Part shown: positions 12,378-24,400 of the stretch, one piece after another
Layout: every line of letters starts with the position of its first letter
Numbering within the stretch: position 1 is the stretch's first letter
NCBI GenBank assembly: GCA_028456385.1
Contig: JALNQF010000175.1
Location: 1-64,000, forward strand
DNA from: Ophiosphaerella korrae
Taxonomy: Eukaryota; Ascomycota; Dothideomycetes; Pleosporales; Phaeosphaeriaceae
Reading direction: 5' to 3'
Length of the DNA: 64,000 bases
Translations under genes and position numbers: made by a program
The notes under the pieces: generated by a model
Database searches by the model: none
Told to the model about the DNA's origin: nothing
What the model saw: only the letters and a program-made list of their open reading frames with translations

Positions 12378-15300
12378 CCTTGCTAATTTAGTTATTACGA
12401 AAAGTAAAGCGTAAGTAGCGTATAGTCTAGCTAATACGATAGTAGAAAGTTTAACTAAATAATTAGGTAAAGCCCCTAGGAGTAGTCCTAAATTAGATAG
12501 CACTATATAGGAAATAATTAAAGGTCGTCTTAACTAACTAATTAATAATAAAGAAGATATAAAAATAGTAATTAATACCTTAGAAATATAGAATAAAGAA
12601 CTATAAAATTACGTAAAATAGAATAAGGTATAAATTAAAGCTATTATCTAAGGATAGAACTAGATAGAATTAATTACCTAAAGACTAGAGATAAGTGCAA
12701 TAAAGAAACTACTTAAGATACCTATCCTTAAGAAGTTTAATAGAATAAGAGAAAAACTAAGACCTTTTATTACGTTAGTATAACTCTAGATAGATATACA
12801 AGTACTATACTTTAATATAGAAGAAAAGAAAGTAATATATATTAGATTACATCTTAAAGAAGACGTAATAAGATAGTATAAACCTTACTAGATAGATTAT
12901 ACAATATATTCTCTAATAACTTAGAAGGATAAAACTAGAGCTATCTTTAGAAGTTATAAATACTTTACTAAATAAATAAGAGTAGCGTTTAGAGACATAG
13001 ATATTACCTAATAAGCTAAAGAGTAGCTAGAAAAGCTTATATAAAGTTAAAGTATTCCTAAGTACGTATTATAATTTAAATAACTATCCTAGAATATAGA
13101 ATAGAATAAGTTAGCCCTAATATTACGATTTAAACAAGGACTAAATTCTAAGATCTAATACAAGATAATATATATAGAAAAACTAAGGATACTAGAAGCT
13201 CTAAAATAGTAGGTAATATAAATTAACAACGATCTTTAAGAATAGAAGAAGAATAAATATAGAGGTTACACCTAGAATTATAACAAGGGAGACCCTATAA
13301 TCCTTAATACTAATAAGGATAGAAAAAAAAAGAAGAATAAAGACTTTACGTACTTTAACTATAGTAAACTAGGCTACTACGTAAGAGACTACTAATTAAA
13401 AAGGAAAAAGGATATAGTATATTATAAATATAGAAAACTAGGACACTTTATAAAAGATTATAGAAGTAAAAACCTAAAGAAAGAAACTTAGTTAAAGATA
13501 ATAGAGAAGAAAAAGGAAGTACTATAAGTATAAGCTAAACTTTAAGAGAAAGTAGCTAGGAGTAAAAAAGTATAATATATAATACTCTATTAAACCTTTT
13601 ATTATAATAATAACTACTATATATATCTTTTTAGTAAGTAGGAAGTAGTATAGTTCTTATAAAAATAGAGATATAGAGTAGCTATAATAAAAGAAAGTAG
13701 AATAAAAGCTTAGCTAGAAGAAATAACTTAAGTAATAGACCTACTAGTAGAAGATCTAGAAGAAGAAGAGCTCCTAGTACTATTAATTTAGGCTAAAGGA
13801 CTAGCACTAGATAAAGAGACTACTACGACTACTTCTAAAGGACTATAAAGAAGTAAGAGATAAGTTAGTATAAGAAGTATAGAGTATACCTAGTAGATAA
13901 TATATAGCTATAATAGCTATATAACTATAGATATAGAGGAACGAAATAAAGAATAGAAGTTTATTTAGAAATACTTACTAGTTATAAGTATAGAGGAAGT
14001 GTATAAAGACTAGAAAGAATATAATCTTAAAGAAATAAAGTTTATACTATTTTAAGAATAGATAAAGTAATATATAGTTATAGTAAGAAGAATACCTATA
14101 TAAAAAGAATAGTAATACTTTATAAGAAAGACGTAATAGATTAATAAAGCCTATATACTAAGAGTACTAGTAGTATACTATATCCTAATAATAGATACAC
14201 CTAGCAAAGATAAGTACTAAGAAGGAGATAATAAGATAATAAACTTAAAATACCTAGTACACTTTAAAGTATTATAGATATCTTACTTAGATAAGAATTA
14301 TATTATATATAGAAACTCTAAAGTAAATAACAACGTATAGCCTATAAGAAGGAGAGGTTACAACTATAAGAGAGTAATTATAGTAGAAAATATCTAAGGA
14401 TAGAAAATAATTCTAGAAGATAGATACGTAGTAGTAAGGCCTAGACTAAAGCTATCTAAGAAATACGTCTAAGGAGGACTATAGTACAAATATACATATA
14501 ATAAATATCTAAAATATAAAGAGTATAAACTTAAAGTAGGCCTATAGCTCTAGAAAGATAGATAATTTAAGAAGTTACCTAAGTAAAAAAAACTAGAAGG
14601 CGTAAGAGGCCTATATATTACAAAAATAGGTATATACTAAAGAAAGAAAGTATAATTAATAATTAATAGTAGAGCTACAAGAAACTTTATATTAAAGAAG
14701 TTTATAGAAATACAAGGAATAAAGTATATAATAAAGAAATACCTTTAATAACTAAGTATAATTAAAGGAAAACTATTCTAAGAACTAATAAGGTTCGAGA
14801 TAGTACCCTTAACACTAAAGTTAGAAAGACTAGAAATTAAGAATATAGTTATAGACATAATAACAATTAATAATAAGTAAGATATTATACTAGGTATACT
14901 ATAGTTATAGATAACTAACTTATATATTAATTAGAGAATAGGATAAATTAGTTATAATAAAATAGATATATTAAAAGCTAACATAAGTATATATAAAGGA
15001 GAATTCCCTAAAGAATACAAGAAATAGGAAAAATAGCTTATAGAGCTAGAAGACTACCTTCTAGAATATTAACTATAGGACTTCGTAATAGAACTAGAAG
15101 AAAGTAATAAATAGAAAACAGCGTTTAGAATATAGTATAAACTATACAAATATCTAGTTATACTATTTAGCTTAATAAACGCACTAGTAGTATTCTAAGA
15201 AAGAATTAATATAGTACTAAGAGAGTACTTAGATATATTTATATTTATATACTTAGATAACATCCTTGTATTCTTAGAAATAGAGGAAGAACACGTGTAA

Positions 15301-17861
15301 TACGTATACAAAGTATTAGAGAAACTAGTAGAAAATAAACTATTTCTTAAAATAAGAAAATGCGAGTTCTATATAAAGAAAATAGATTTCCTTAGATTTA
15401 TTATCGAACTAGGAAAGATTAGGATTAACCTAGAAAAGATTAGATTAATTAATAAATAGCTAATACTAAAGAACCTAAAAGAGGTATAGTAATTCTATAG
15501 ACTAGCTAACTTTTATAGAAAGTTAATAATAAGATAGTCTAAAGATATAGAACTAATAACTAGGCTAATAAAGAAAGATACACTATTTAAATAAATAAAA
15601 GAATATAATAAAGTATTTAATAAGATTAAGAAGAAGTTTATAGAAAACCTAGTTATTAGAATATATAACCTAGACCTACTAGTAATAGTAAAAATAGACG
15701 TATCTAACTTAGTCTATAGAATAGTACTAATATAAGAAGACCTAAAGACTAAAAAAGAATACTTAGTTAAATACTTCTCTAAGAAAATAAAGCTAGTAGA
15801 GCTTAACTACCTAATCTATAATAAAGAGATACTAGTAATCTATAAAGTATTTAAATAATAGAGAGTATACCTATAAAGAGTAAAGTATTAGATAAAGGTC
15901 TATATAGACTACAAGAATCTTATAGGATTTATAACTAATAAGGAACTATTATAACGCTATACAAGATAGTAGGAATTCTTATTAATATTTAATATAGAAA
16001 TAATATACATAAAAAGGAAAGATAATTAATTTATAGATACTTTTAGTAGAAGACTAGACTTATAAGAAGAAGTAAGTGCTACTAGTATAGTTTTAGTTAA
16101 GAATAAGGAAGGATATTTAGTCCTAAATATACTTAAGATAGCTGTAATACTTAAAAGAATAAACAGCGAGCTAGATAAATAGATTTAGAAAACAACGCAA
16201 GAAATATCTAAAGAAATAAAAAAGTTAGAAATCTAAGAAAGATTTATATAAGCCTATAGAAGAATATATATCTTAAGTAAGATATAAAGAGGATTTATAA
16301 GACAATTCTATAAATTACTAGTATATAGTTACTAAGGAATTAAAAAGATATTAGATAGACTACTACAAGACTACTATATTCTAAAAGCAAGATAACTAGT
16401 AATAGAAGTACTACAAGACTATATAGAATACTATAGAAATAAGTATAATAGATACGTACTATATAGAACGTTATAGCCTATAGAAATACTAGAATAACTA
16501 TAGAGAGTTATTATAATAGACTTTATTACAAAGCTACTAAAGTCTAAAGACCTAATATTAGAAGTTAAGTATAATAGAATTATAATAATAGTAGATAAAC
16601 TTATAAAGTATATATACTTCTAACTATATAAAGAGAAAAGTAAGATAGAGGTTACTATACACTAGGTTCTAGGAACTATAATTAGTTAATATAGACTACT
16701 AGACAAAATTATTATAGATAGAGACGTATAATTTATATTAAAACTATAGAGAACGATATTAGCGTAATTAGGAATATAATATATAATATCTATAGTATAT
16801 TAACTATAAATAGATAGATAATTAGAATAAATAAATTAGATAGTAGAATAGTATTTAAGATACTACCTTAACTACAACTAGAATAATTAGGTATAGTTAT
16901 TACTTATAGCATAGTTAGTATACAATAGCGCAAAGAACGTAGTAATAGAAGTATTACTTTTTTTTATAAACTATAGATTTAAACTTAATATATATTAAAT
17001 ACTAAGAAACTAGATATCTTAGTCTCTAAGAGGAGAAAACTTTGCTAATAGACTTAAAGATATATATAATTAACTAAGATAGGACGTAGAATTCTTATAG
17101 GATTAAATAGTAAAATACTATAACAAGAAATATAAAAAAGAACCTTAATTTAGAGAGAGAGAAAAAGTATAGTTAGTATAAAAAAATATTAAAAGTAAGC
17201 GCCTAAGTTTAAAACTAGACTACGTTAAGATAAGACTATATAAAATTAAGAAAGAAGTTACACTAGTTATATTTAAATTAAAGCTACTAAATAAGATAAA
17301 GATATACTTAATATTCTACGTAACCTTACTAGAATAAGTACTATAGAATATAGAACTACTAGTATACAAGGTAGATATATATAGAGAATAGAAAGAATAG
17401 GAAGTTAAAAAAATCCTATAATACTAGTTCTAAAATAGAAGAAACTACTACTTAGTAGAATAGATAGGTATAGACGAAAAAGGATAACTATAGGATAAAA
17501 TATAGGAACTAGAAGATAATCTTAATTACCTTAAGAAATTAGAGGAATTCTAAAATTAAAACTTTTTAGAACGCCTAGTAGTAAACTAAAAGAACTAACA
17601 TTACTAATAATAAATAGAGAGATAATAGGGACGTCTAGCGTAGGACCTACTATAGTAATATTAAACGCCTTATCTAAGTCTAGCTTAGCTTCTAGAGCTA
17701 CTAACTACTTAGCTAATTTCTTATTATTTAAGGCCTTTATCTTATAAAGATAAGAGAGATAAGCTTAATTTTCTACTAGCTTACTCTATATAAGCTTTTA
17801 GATATACTTATACTTAGCTTTAGCCTCTATAATTTAAGATAGTAATTTCTCTTAAGTTTAG

Positions 17862-18092
17862 TTAATAGCTTTCCCTATTATTATTAAGCCTAGACGTAAG
17901 AATAAGTATAATAAACTTATACTTAGAAAGAAAAATACTAAATACGTTATAAGAGCTACGTATATTTATATAAATATACGCCTTATAAGCCTTACTATTA
18001 TTTATAAAAATAATATAAAGAAGAGACTTAGAGTTTAACTTAGGAGAAGTATAATAAAAATAAAGAAATATTTTAATACTATTACGTAACAC
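17862..18092 (-). pseudogene. Antisense frame in family A 3' region, longest surviving open piece
   Basis: This 76-codon open stretch lies antisense to the element between the chromodomain and the 3' LTR. It is the only open frame of at least 60 codons in the RIP-ruined block, leaving aside the GC-rich core at 41.7-42.1 kb. The same frame can be followed in A1, A5, A7 and A9 at the protein level. Shared words include SKAYK near the middle and NNRESY or a close variant at the end of this piece. Downstream, past RIP stops, EAKRKY and YLYKIKALNNKK recur in A3 and A7. I know no named domain for it. It may be an additional antisense gene of the transposon. Chance conservation driven by the sense strand is the alternative. 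Confidence 0.45.
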
Positions 18093-18233
18093 GTAATTAG
18101 TAAGGAGATAGTAACAACGTATAGATAAAATAGGTATAAGGGAGGATAAGAAACTCTATATTAATAAAGACACTAGACTAATAACTTTAGCTCTAGGATA
18201 GGAAAACTAGGACCTACTTAAGGGGGGAGATAG

Positions 18234-18660
18234 TATTATAGGTATAATAGAAGGAATTAAGATAGAACTAATTAGCTTTAACCTAGACGCTAATAAAGTA
18301 TAAGACAAGTAAAGTAACAACTTTAATTAAGAAACTATATATAACTAAGATACCTAAGTTAATCTATAATCTATAGACTCTTAGTATTAATAGATTATAG
18401 ATTAAGATAATCTATAATCTACTAGTCTTAGTAGCTATAGATTATAGATTACAAAAAGTATATAGTTAGTAGAATATATATTATTAAGATAATATTAGTA
18501 ATTTAATCTATTAACTATAGAACGCTAATATAAGATAGTTACAAAACATCTTCTATTATTTATAGTTATTATAGATCTTAATATAAACTTTTATAATTAT
18601 CTCTTAATCTACTAACTTCTATTATAAGTACCTATAGTTAATAATAGGTAGCTTATTACA
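18234..18660 (+). repeat. 3' LTR of A3
   Basis: It is preceded by a purine-rich tract (AAGGGGGGAGATAG, ending 18233) expected for plus-strand priming. It begins TATTATAGG and ends CTTATTACA. It carries the same paired inverted repeats as the A1 LTR (about 18358-18452). The 5-bp target repeat AGTTA follows at once. Confidence 0.9.
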
Positions 18661-18665
18661 AGTTA

Positions 18666-20203
18666 TCTTTTATATCTTTTATTTTTATACTAATATTAGT
18701 AAGTTTATAACTTACTAATATTTAACTATATTTTTACTTTTAGTTAGTACTTAGTAGGCTACTAGGTATATATACCTAGTACTTACTTAGATAGCTTTAT
18801 CTACTATTTACTCTTTTTAGTTAATAATTAAAACTACTTTATTATTAGTTTCTATAAAAAAGAAAAGTAGTAGTAATAAAAGAATAAACTTAAGTATAGC
18901 TTAAAAAAATAGTATATATAATAGACTTACTAATAAAAGCTTTAAAAAAGAAAAAACTTTAAACTCTATTAATTACTACTAAAAAACTAGTAAAAGATAT
19001 AGAAACTACTATAGTTACTTTTAAAAGACTATAAAGAGATAAAAGCTAAGTTAATATAAAAAGTATAAAGTATACCTAGTTAAATATATATAGCTATAAT
19101 AGCTATAGTATAAAAAGTATAAAAGAGCTTATTATATAATAGTAATTTATTTAGAAATACTTACTAGTTATAAGTATAGAAAAAGTATATTAAGACTAGA
19201 AATATATAATTTTAAAAATATAAAGTTTATAATATTCTAATAATAGATAAAGTAATATATAGTTATAGTAAAAAGAATACTTATATAAAAAAAGTAGTAG
19301 TATCTTAGAAAAAAAATAATATAAATTAATAAAGTTTATATACTAAGTATACTAGTAGTATACTATATTTTAGTAAAAAAGAAACTTAGTATAAATAAGT
19401 ATAAGAAAAGAGTTTATAAAATAATAAATCTAGAATATCTAGTATACTTTAAAATATTATAAGTATTATACTTAAATATAAATTACTTTATATATAAAGA
19501 ACTTAAAGTAAGAAATTATATATAGCTAGTAAGAAAAAAAAGCTATAATTATATAAAAGTAATTCTAGTAGAAAATATAATAAGATAAAAAATAATAAAA
19601 ATACTTAGTAAAAGAGATATAGTAGTAAAACCTAAAAAGAAGCTATTTAGAGAATATATTTTAAGAAAGACTTAGTATAAATATATATAAGATAAGTACT
19701 TAAAATATAAAGAGTATAAGTATAAAGTTAAGTAGTAACTTTAAATAAGTAAATAATTTATAAAATAGCTAAAGAAAAATAAGCTAAAAGGTATAATAAG
19801 CTTATATATTATAAAATAAAGTATTTTCTAAAAAAAAAAGTATAAGTAATAATTAATAGTTAAGCTATAAAGAACTTTATATCTAAAAAGTTAATAGAAA
19901 ACTAAATAATATACTATATAATATAAAAGTAATTATAATAACTAAGTATAATTAAAAAATAACTATTTTAAAAACTTATAAAGTTTAAATTAGTACTTTT
20001 TATACTAAAATTAAAAAAGTTAAAGATTAAGAATATAGTTATAGATATAATAATAATTAATAATAAATAAAATATAATCTTAAGAATACTATAGTTATAA
20101 ATACCTAATCTAAAAATTAATTAAAGAATAAAAGATATTTTAAAAGCTAATATAAGTATATATAAAAGAGAATTCTAAGATAAATATAAGAAAAAAGAAA
20201 AAT
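18666..20203 (+). mobile_element. Family A copy A4, right part (gag end, protease region)
   Basis: Family A similarity resumes at about 18850 and continues through the protease region to 20203, where it is cut by the A5 LTR at a point matching A1 about 2590. The first 185 bp after the A3 target repeat do not match other family A copies. They contain a 22-nt perfect palindrome (18760-18781). Decay is heavier than in A3. Confidence 0.72.
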
Positions 20204-21035
20204 TATAATAGAGTTACTTACTATTAACTAGTAAGTAACTTCTCTAGTAGTATTAGTAGATTAGAAAGTAATAATAAAAGCTTATATAGTAATTAGTAAT
20301 AACTATAAATAATAGTTAATTTATATATATAATATTAAGTATTAGTATTTAAGGTTAAAGATTAGATTACTAATACTATCTTAATAATACGTATTTATAA
20401 TAACTATATACTTTTACTAATCTATTAATCTATTACTTATATCTAGTCTTAGTAACTATAGATTATAGATTACTAATCTATTAATCTATAATTAATTTTT
20501 ATCTATATACTTAATAGATTAAGAGATTATATTATATATCTTAATTATAAGTTATTACTCTACTTATCTTATACTTTATTAGTACTTAAGTTAAAACTAA
20601 TTAGTTCTATCTTAATTTCTCTTATTACGCCTATAATACTATCTTCTTTTCTAAGTAAGTTCTAGTTCTTTTACTCTAAAGCTAAAGTTATTAATCTAGT
20701 TTCTTTATTAATATTAGGTTTTTTATTTTCTTTCTTTATACCTAGTAAGTTTACTTTTTATTATCTTAAATTAGTAGATTATATATTATATTATAGTATT
20801 ATAATATTTTCTTATTTATATTATAAGTTTTTAAAGCTTTTATTAGTTTACTTTTTTTTAAAGTATAGTAAAGCTTATAAAGTATATATTTATACTAATA
20901 CTTATTTATTTTATAATTTATCTAGTATATTTCTAGTAAAGTATAAGTTAAAAATACTTATTTATATATCTATACTTAATTATAATAGAAAGAGCTATTA
21001 ACTATACTTAAAAAAAACTATTATTATAGATTATA
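20204..21035 (-). mobile_element. Family A copy A5, 3' LTR and 3' internal end, minus strand
   Basis: The 435-bp 3' LTR (20204-20638) starts TATAATAG and ends CCTATAATA in plus coordinates. The reverse complement of the purine tract and 3' interior follows, to 21035. Part of the conserved antisense frame is readable on the plus strand (about 20820-21010). The A6 LTR starts exactly where A5 breaks off. Confidence 0.78.
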
Positions 21036-21479
21036 TAATATAGTTATAATAAGAAGAAACTAACTTAAACTAATTAGCCCTACTATAGGTAATAATAATA
21101 CATATAATCTATAGGAAAAAAAGCTAGACTAAAAGACTAACTATAATAGAGACACGTAATAAATTTATAATTTACAATCTTAGTAAATATAAAGTACAAA
21201 GCTAAAATACGTAATAAATTTATAATTCGCGATCTTAGTAAATATAAAGTATAAAGCTAGCTAAGAAGCCTAGGTATATAGTTAGTAATAATACGTATTA
21301 TTAGGATAGTATTAGTAATTTAATCCTTTAACTATAGAACGTTAATATAAGATAGTTATAAAATATCTTCTATTACTTATAGTTATTACTAATCTTAATA
21401 TAAACTCTTTACTATTATCTTATAATCTCCTAACTTCTTAGTATAGGTACCTATAGTTAATAATAGGTAGCTAGTAATA
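21036..21479 (+). repeat. 5' LTR of A6, two-copy minisatellite form
   Basis: It starts TAATATAGTT (RIP form of TGTTATAACT, as in its partner) and ends CTAGTAATA. In place of the inverted repeats of the A1/A3 LTRs it holds two direct copies of a 55-bp unit beginning at 21157 and 21212 (core TAATAAATTTATAATTTA). The CTTTACTAATTTAG leader follows. Confidence 0.82.
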
Positions 21480-24400
21480 CTTTACTAATTTAGTTATTAT
21501 AAAAAGTAAAGCGTAAGTAGTATATAGTCTAGCTAATATAATAGAAGAAAGTTTAACTAAAAAAGTAGCTAAAGTACTTATAAGTAGTTATAAGTTAGAT
21601 AATATAGTATAGAAAGATATTAGAAACTATATAAATAACTTAATCTCTAAGAAAGAAGATATAAAAATAGTAATTAATACCTTAGAAACCTAGAATAGAG
21701 AACTTTAGGAATATATAAAATAAAACAAGGCCTAGATTAAAGTTATTATTAAAGGATAAAACTAGATAGAACTAATTATATAACGCCTAGAGATAAGTAT
21801 AATAAAGAAACTACTAAAGATACTTATCTTTAAGAAGTTTAATAGAATAAAGAAGAAACTAAGACTTTTTATAGCTTTAGTATAACTCTAGATAGATATA
21901 TAAGTACTATACTTTAATATAGAAGAAAAAAAAGTAATATATATTAGACTATACCTTAAAGAAGATATAATAAGATAGTATAAACTTTACTAAATAGACT
22001 ATATAATATACTTTCTAATAACCTAGAAAGATAAAATAAAAGCTATCTTTAGAAGTTATAAATACTTTACTAAATAAATAAGAGTAGTATTTAGAGATAT
22101 AGATATTACCTAATAAGCTAAAGAATAATTAGAAAAGCTTATATAAAATTAGAGTATTTCTAAATATATATTATAATTTAAATAATTATCCTAGAATATA
22201 GAATAGAATAAATTAGCTCTAATATTACAATTTAAATAAAGACTAAACTCTAAAATCTAATATAAAATAATTTATATAGAGAAACTATAAATACTAAAAG
22301 CTCTAAAATAATAGGTAATCTAAATTAATAATAACTTCTAAGAATAGAAAAAGAATAAGTATAGAAACTATACCTAGACCTATAATAAAAGAGACCTAAT
22401 AATTCTTAATATAAATAAAGATAAGAAAAAGAAAAAGAATAAAAACTTTATATACTTTAACTATAGTAAGAAAAGCTATAATATAAAAGATTACTAATTA
22501 TAAAAGAAGAAGGATATAGTATACTATAAATATAAGAAACCTAGATACTTTATAAGAGACTATAGAAATAAAGACCTAAAAAAGAAAACTTAGTTAAAAA
22601 TAACTAAAAAGAAGAAAGAAGTATTATAAGTATAGGCTAAACTTTAAAAGAAAGTAGCTAGAAGTAAAGAAGTATAATATATAATACTCTATTAGACCTT
22701 TTATTATAATAATAACTACTATATATATCTTTCTAGTAAGTAAAGAGTAGTATAGTTCTTATAGAAATAGAGATATAGAGTAGCTATAATAAAAGAAAGT
22801 AGAATAAAAGTATAGCTAGAAGAAATAGTATATATAATAGACCTACTAATAGAAGATTTAGAAAGAGAAAAACCTTAGATACTATTAATCTAGGCTAAAG
22901 AACTAGTACTAAATAAAGAGACTACTATAACTACTTCTAAAAGACTATAAAGAAGTAAGAAATAAGATAGTATAAAAAGTATAAAATATACTTAGCTAAT
23001 AATATATAGCTATAATAGCTATATATTAATAGATATAAAGGAATAAAATAAAAAATAGAGATTTATTTAAATATACTTAATAGTTATAAGTATAGAAGAA
23101 GCGTATAAAGACTAAAAAGAATATAATCCTAAAGAAATAAAGTTTATACTATTTTAAGAATAGATAAAATAATATATAGTTATAGTAAGAAAGATACTTA
23201 TATAAAGAGAATAGTAATACTTTATAAAGAAAATATAATAGATTAATAAAGCCTATATACTAAGAATACTAATAGTATACTATATCCTAATAATAAATAT
23301 ACTTAGTAAAGATAGATACTAGAAAGAGAATAATAAAATAATAAATCTAAAGTATCTAGTATATTTTAAAGTATTATAGATATTATACCTAGATAAGAAT
23401 TATATTATATATAAGAACTCTAAAGTAAATAGTAATATATAGCTTATAAAAAGAAGAGGCTATAATTATATAAAAGTAATTCTAGTAAAAGATATCTAGG
23501 GATAAGAAATAATCCTAGAAGATAGATACGTAGTAATAAAGCTTAGACCTAAGTTAATAAAAAGATACGTTTAAAGAAAACTATAGTATAAATATATAAA
23601 TAATAAATATCTAAAATACAAGGAATATAAACTTAAAATAAAACTATAGCTCTAGAAAAATAGATAATTTATAAAAATACCTAAATAAAAAAAGTTAGAA
23701 AGTATAAGAAGCTTATATATTATAAAAATAGGTATATACTAAAGAAAAAAAGTATAATTAATAATTAATAGTAGAGCTATAAAAAACTTTATATTAAAGA
23801 AGTTTATAGAAATATAAGGAATAAAGTATATAATAAAGAAATACCCTTAATAACTAAGTATAATTAAAGGAAAACTATTTTAGGAACCTATTAGGTTTAA
23901 AATAGTTCCTTCTATATTAGAACTAGAAGAGATAATATTTAAAAATATAGTTATAGATATAACAACAATTAATAATAAATAAGATATAATACTAAGTATA
24001 CTATAGTTATAGATAACTAACTTATATATTAATTAGAGAATAGAAAAAATTAATTATAATAGAAGAGATATATTAAAGGCTAATATAAATACCTATAAAG
24101 GAGAATTCCTAAAAGAATATAAGAAATAGGAAAAATAGCTTATAGAGCTAGAAGATTACTTTCTAGAATATTAGTTATAAGATTTAGTAATAGATCTAAA
24201 GAAAGATAAAGATATAAGATAGAGCTTAGTCTATAAAAAGATAGAAGAAGAATCTAAGATTAAATAAATATTTATTAAAAAAGTACTAAAGAAAAAATAG
24301 ATATAAAAATCTAAATCTTTAGTAGTATATAGACTTATATTTATAGATAAAAAAGGAATAAGTAATAAAAAGCTTTATATAGATTTTAGAAAAACTAACG

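Larger units (their letters stand above)
11951..18660 (+). mobile_element. Family A copy A3, complete from LTR to LTR with target duplication, RIP-mutated
   Basis: Two 427-bp LTRs flank a 5.86-kb interior. The 5-bp direct duplication AGTTA lies at 11946-11950 and 18661-18665, so both ends are exact. Gag with CCHC knuckles (about 13340-13460), protease (about 14630-14700), RT with the YLDN box (about 15250), RNase H, integrase (about 16300-16960) and chromodomain tail (about 17390-17550) are visible once RIP stops are allowed for. About 0.3 kb of the N-terminal RT region present in A1 and A6 is missing at about 15098-15105, where copies of AGAAAG would be the deletion ends. It sits inside A4. 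Confidence 0.92.
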
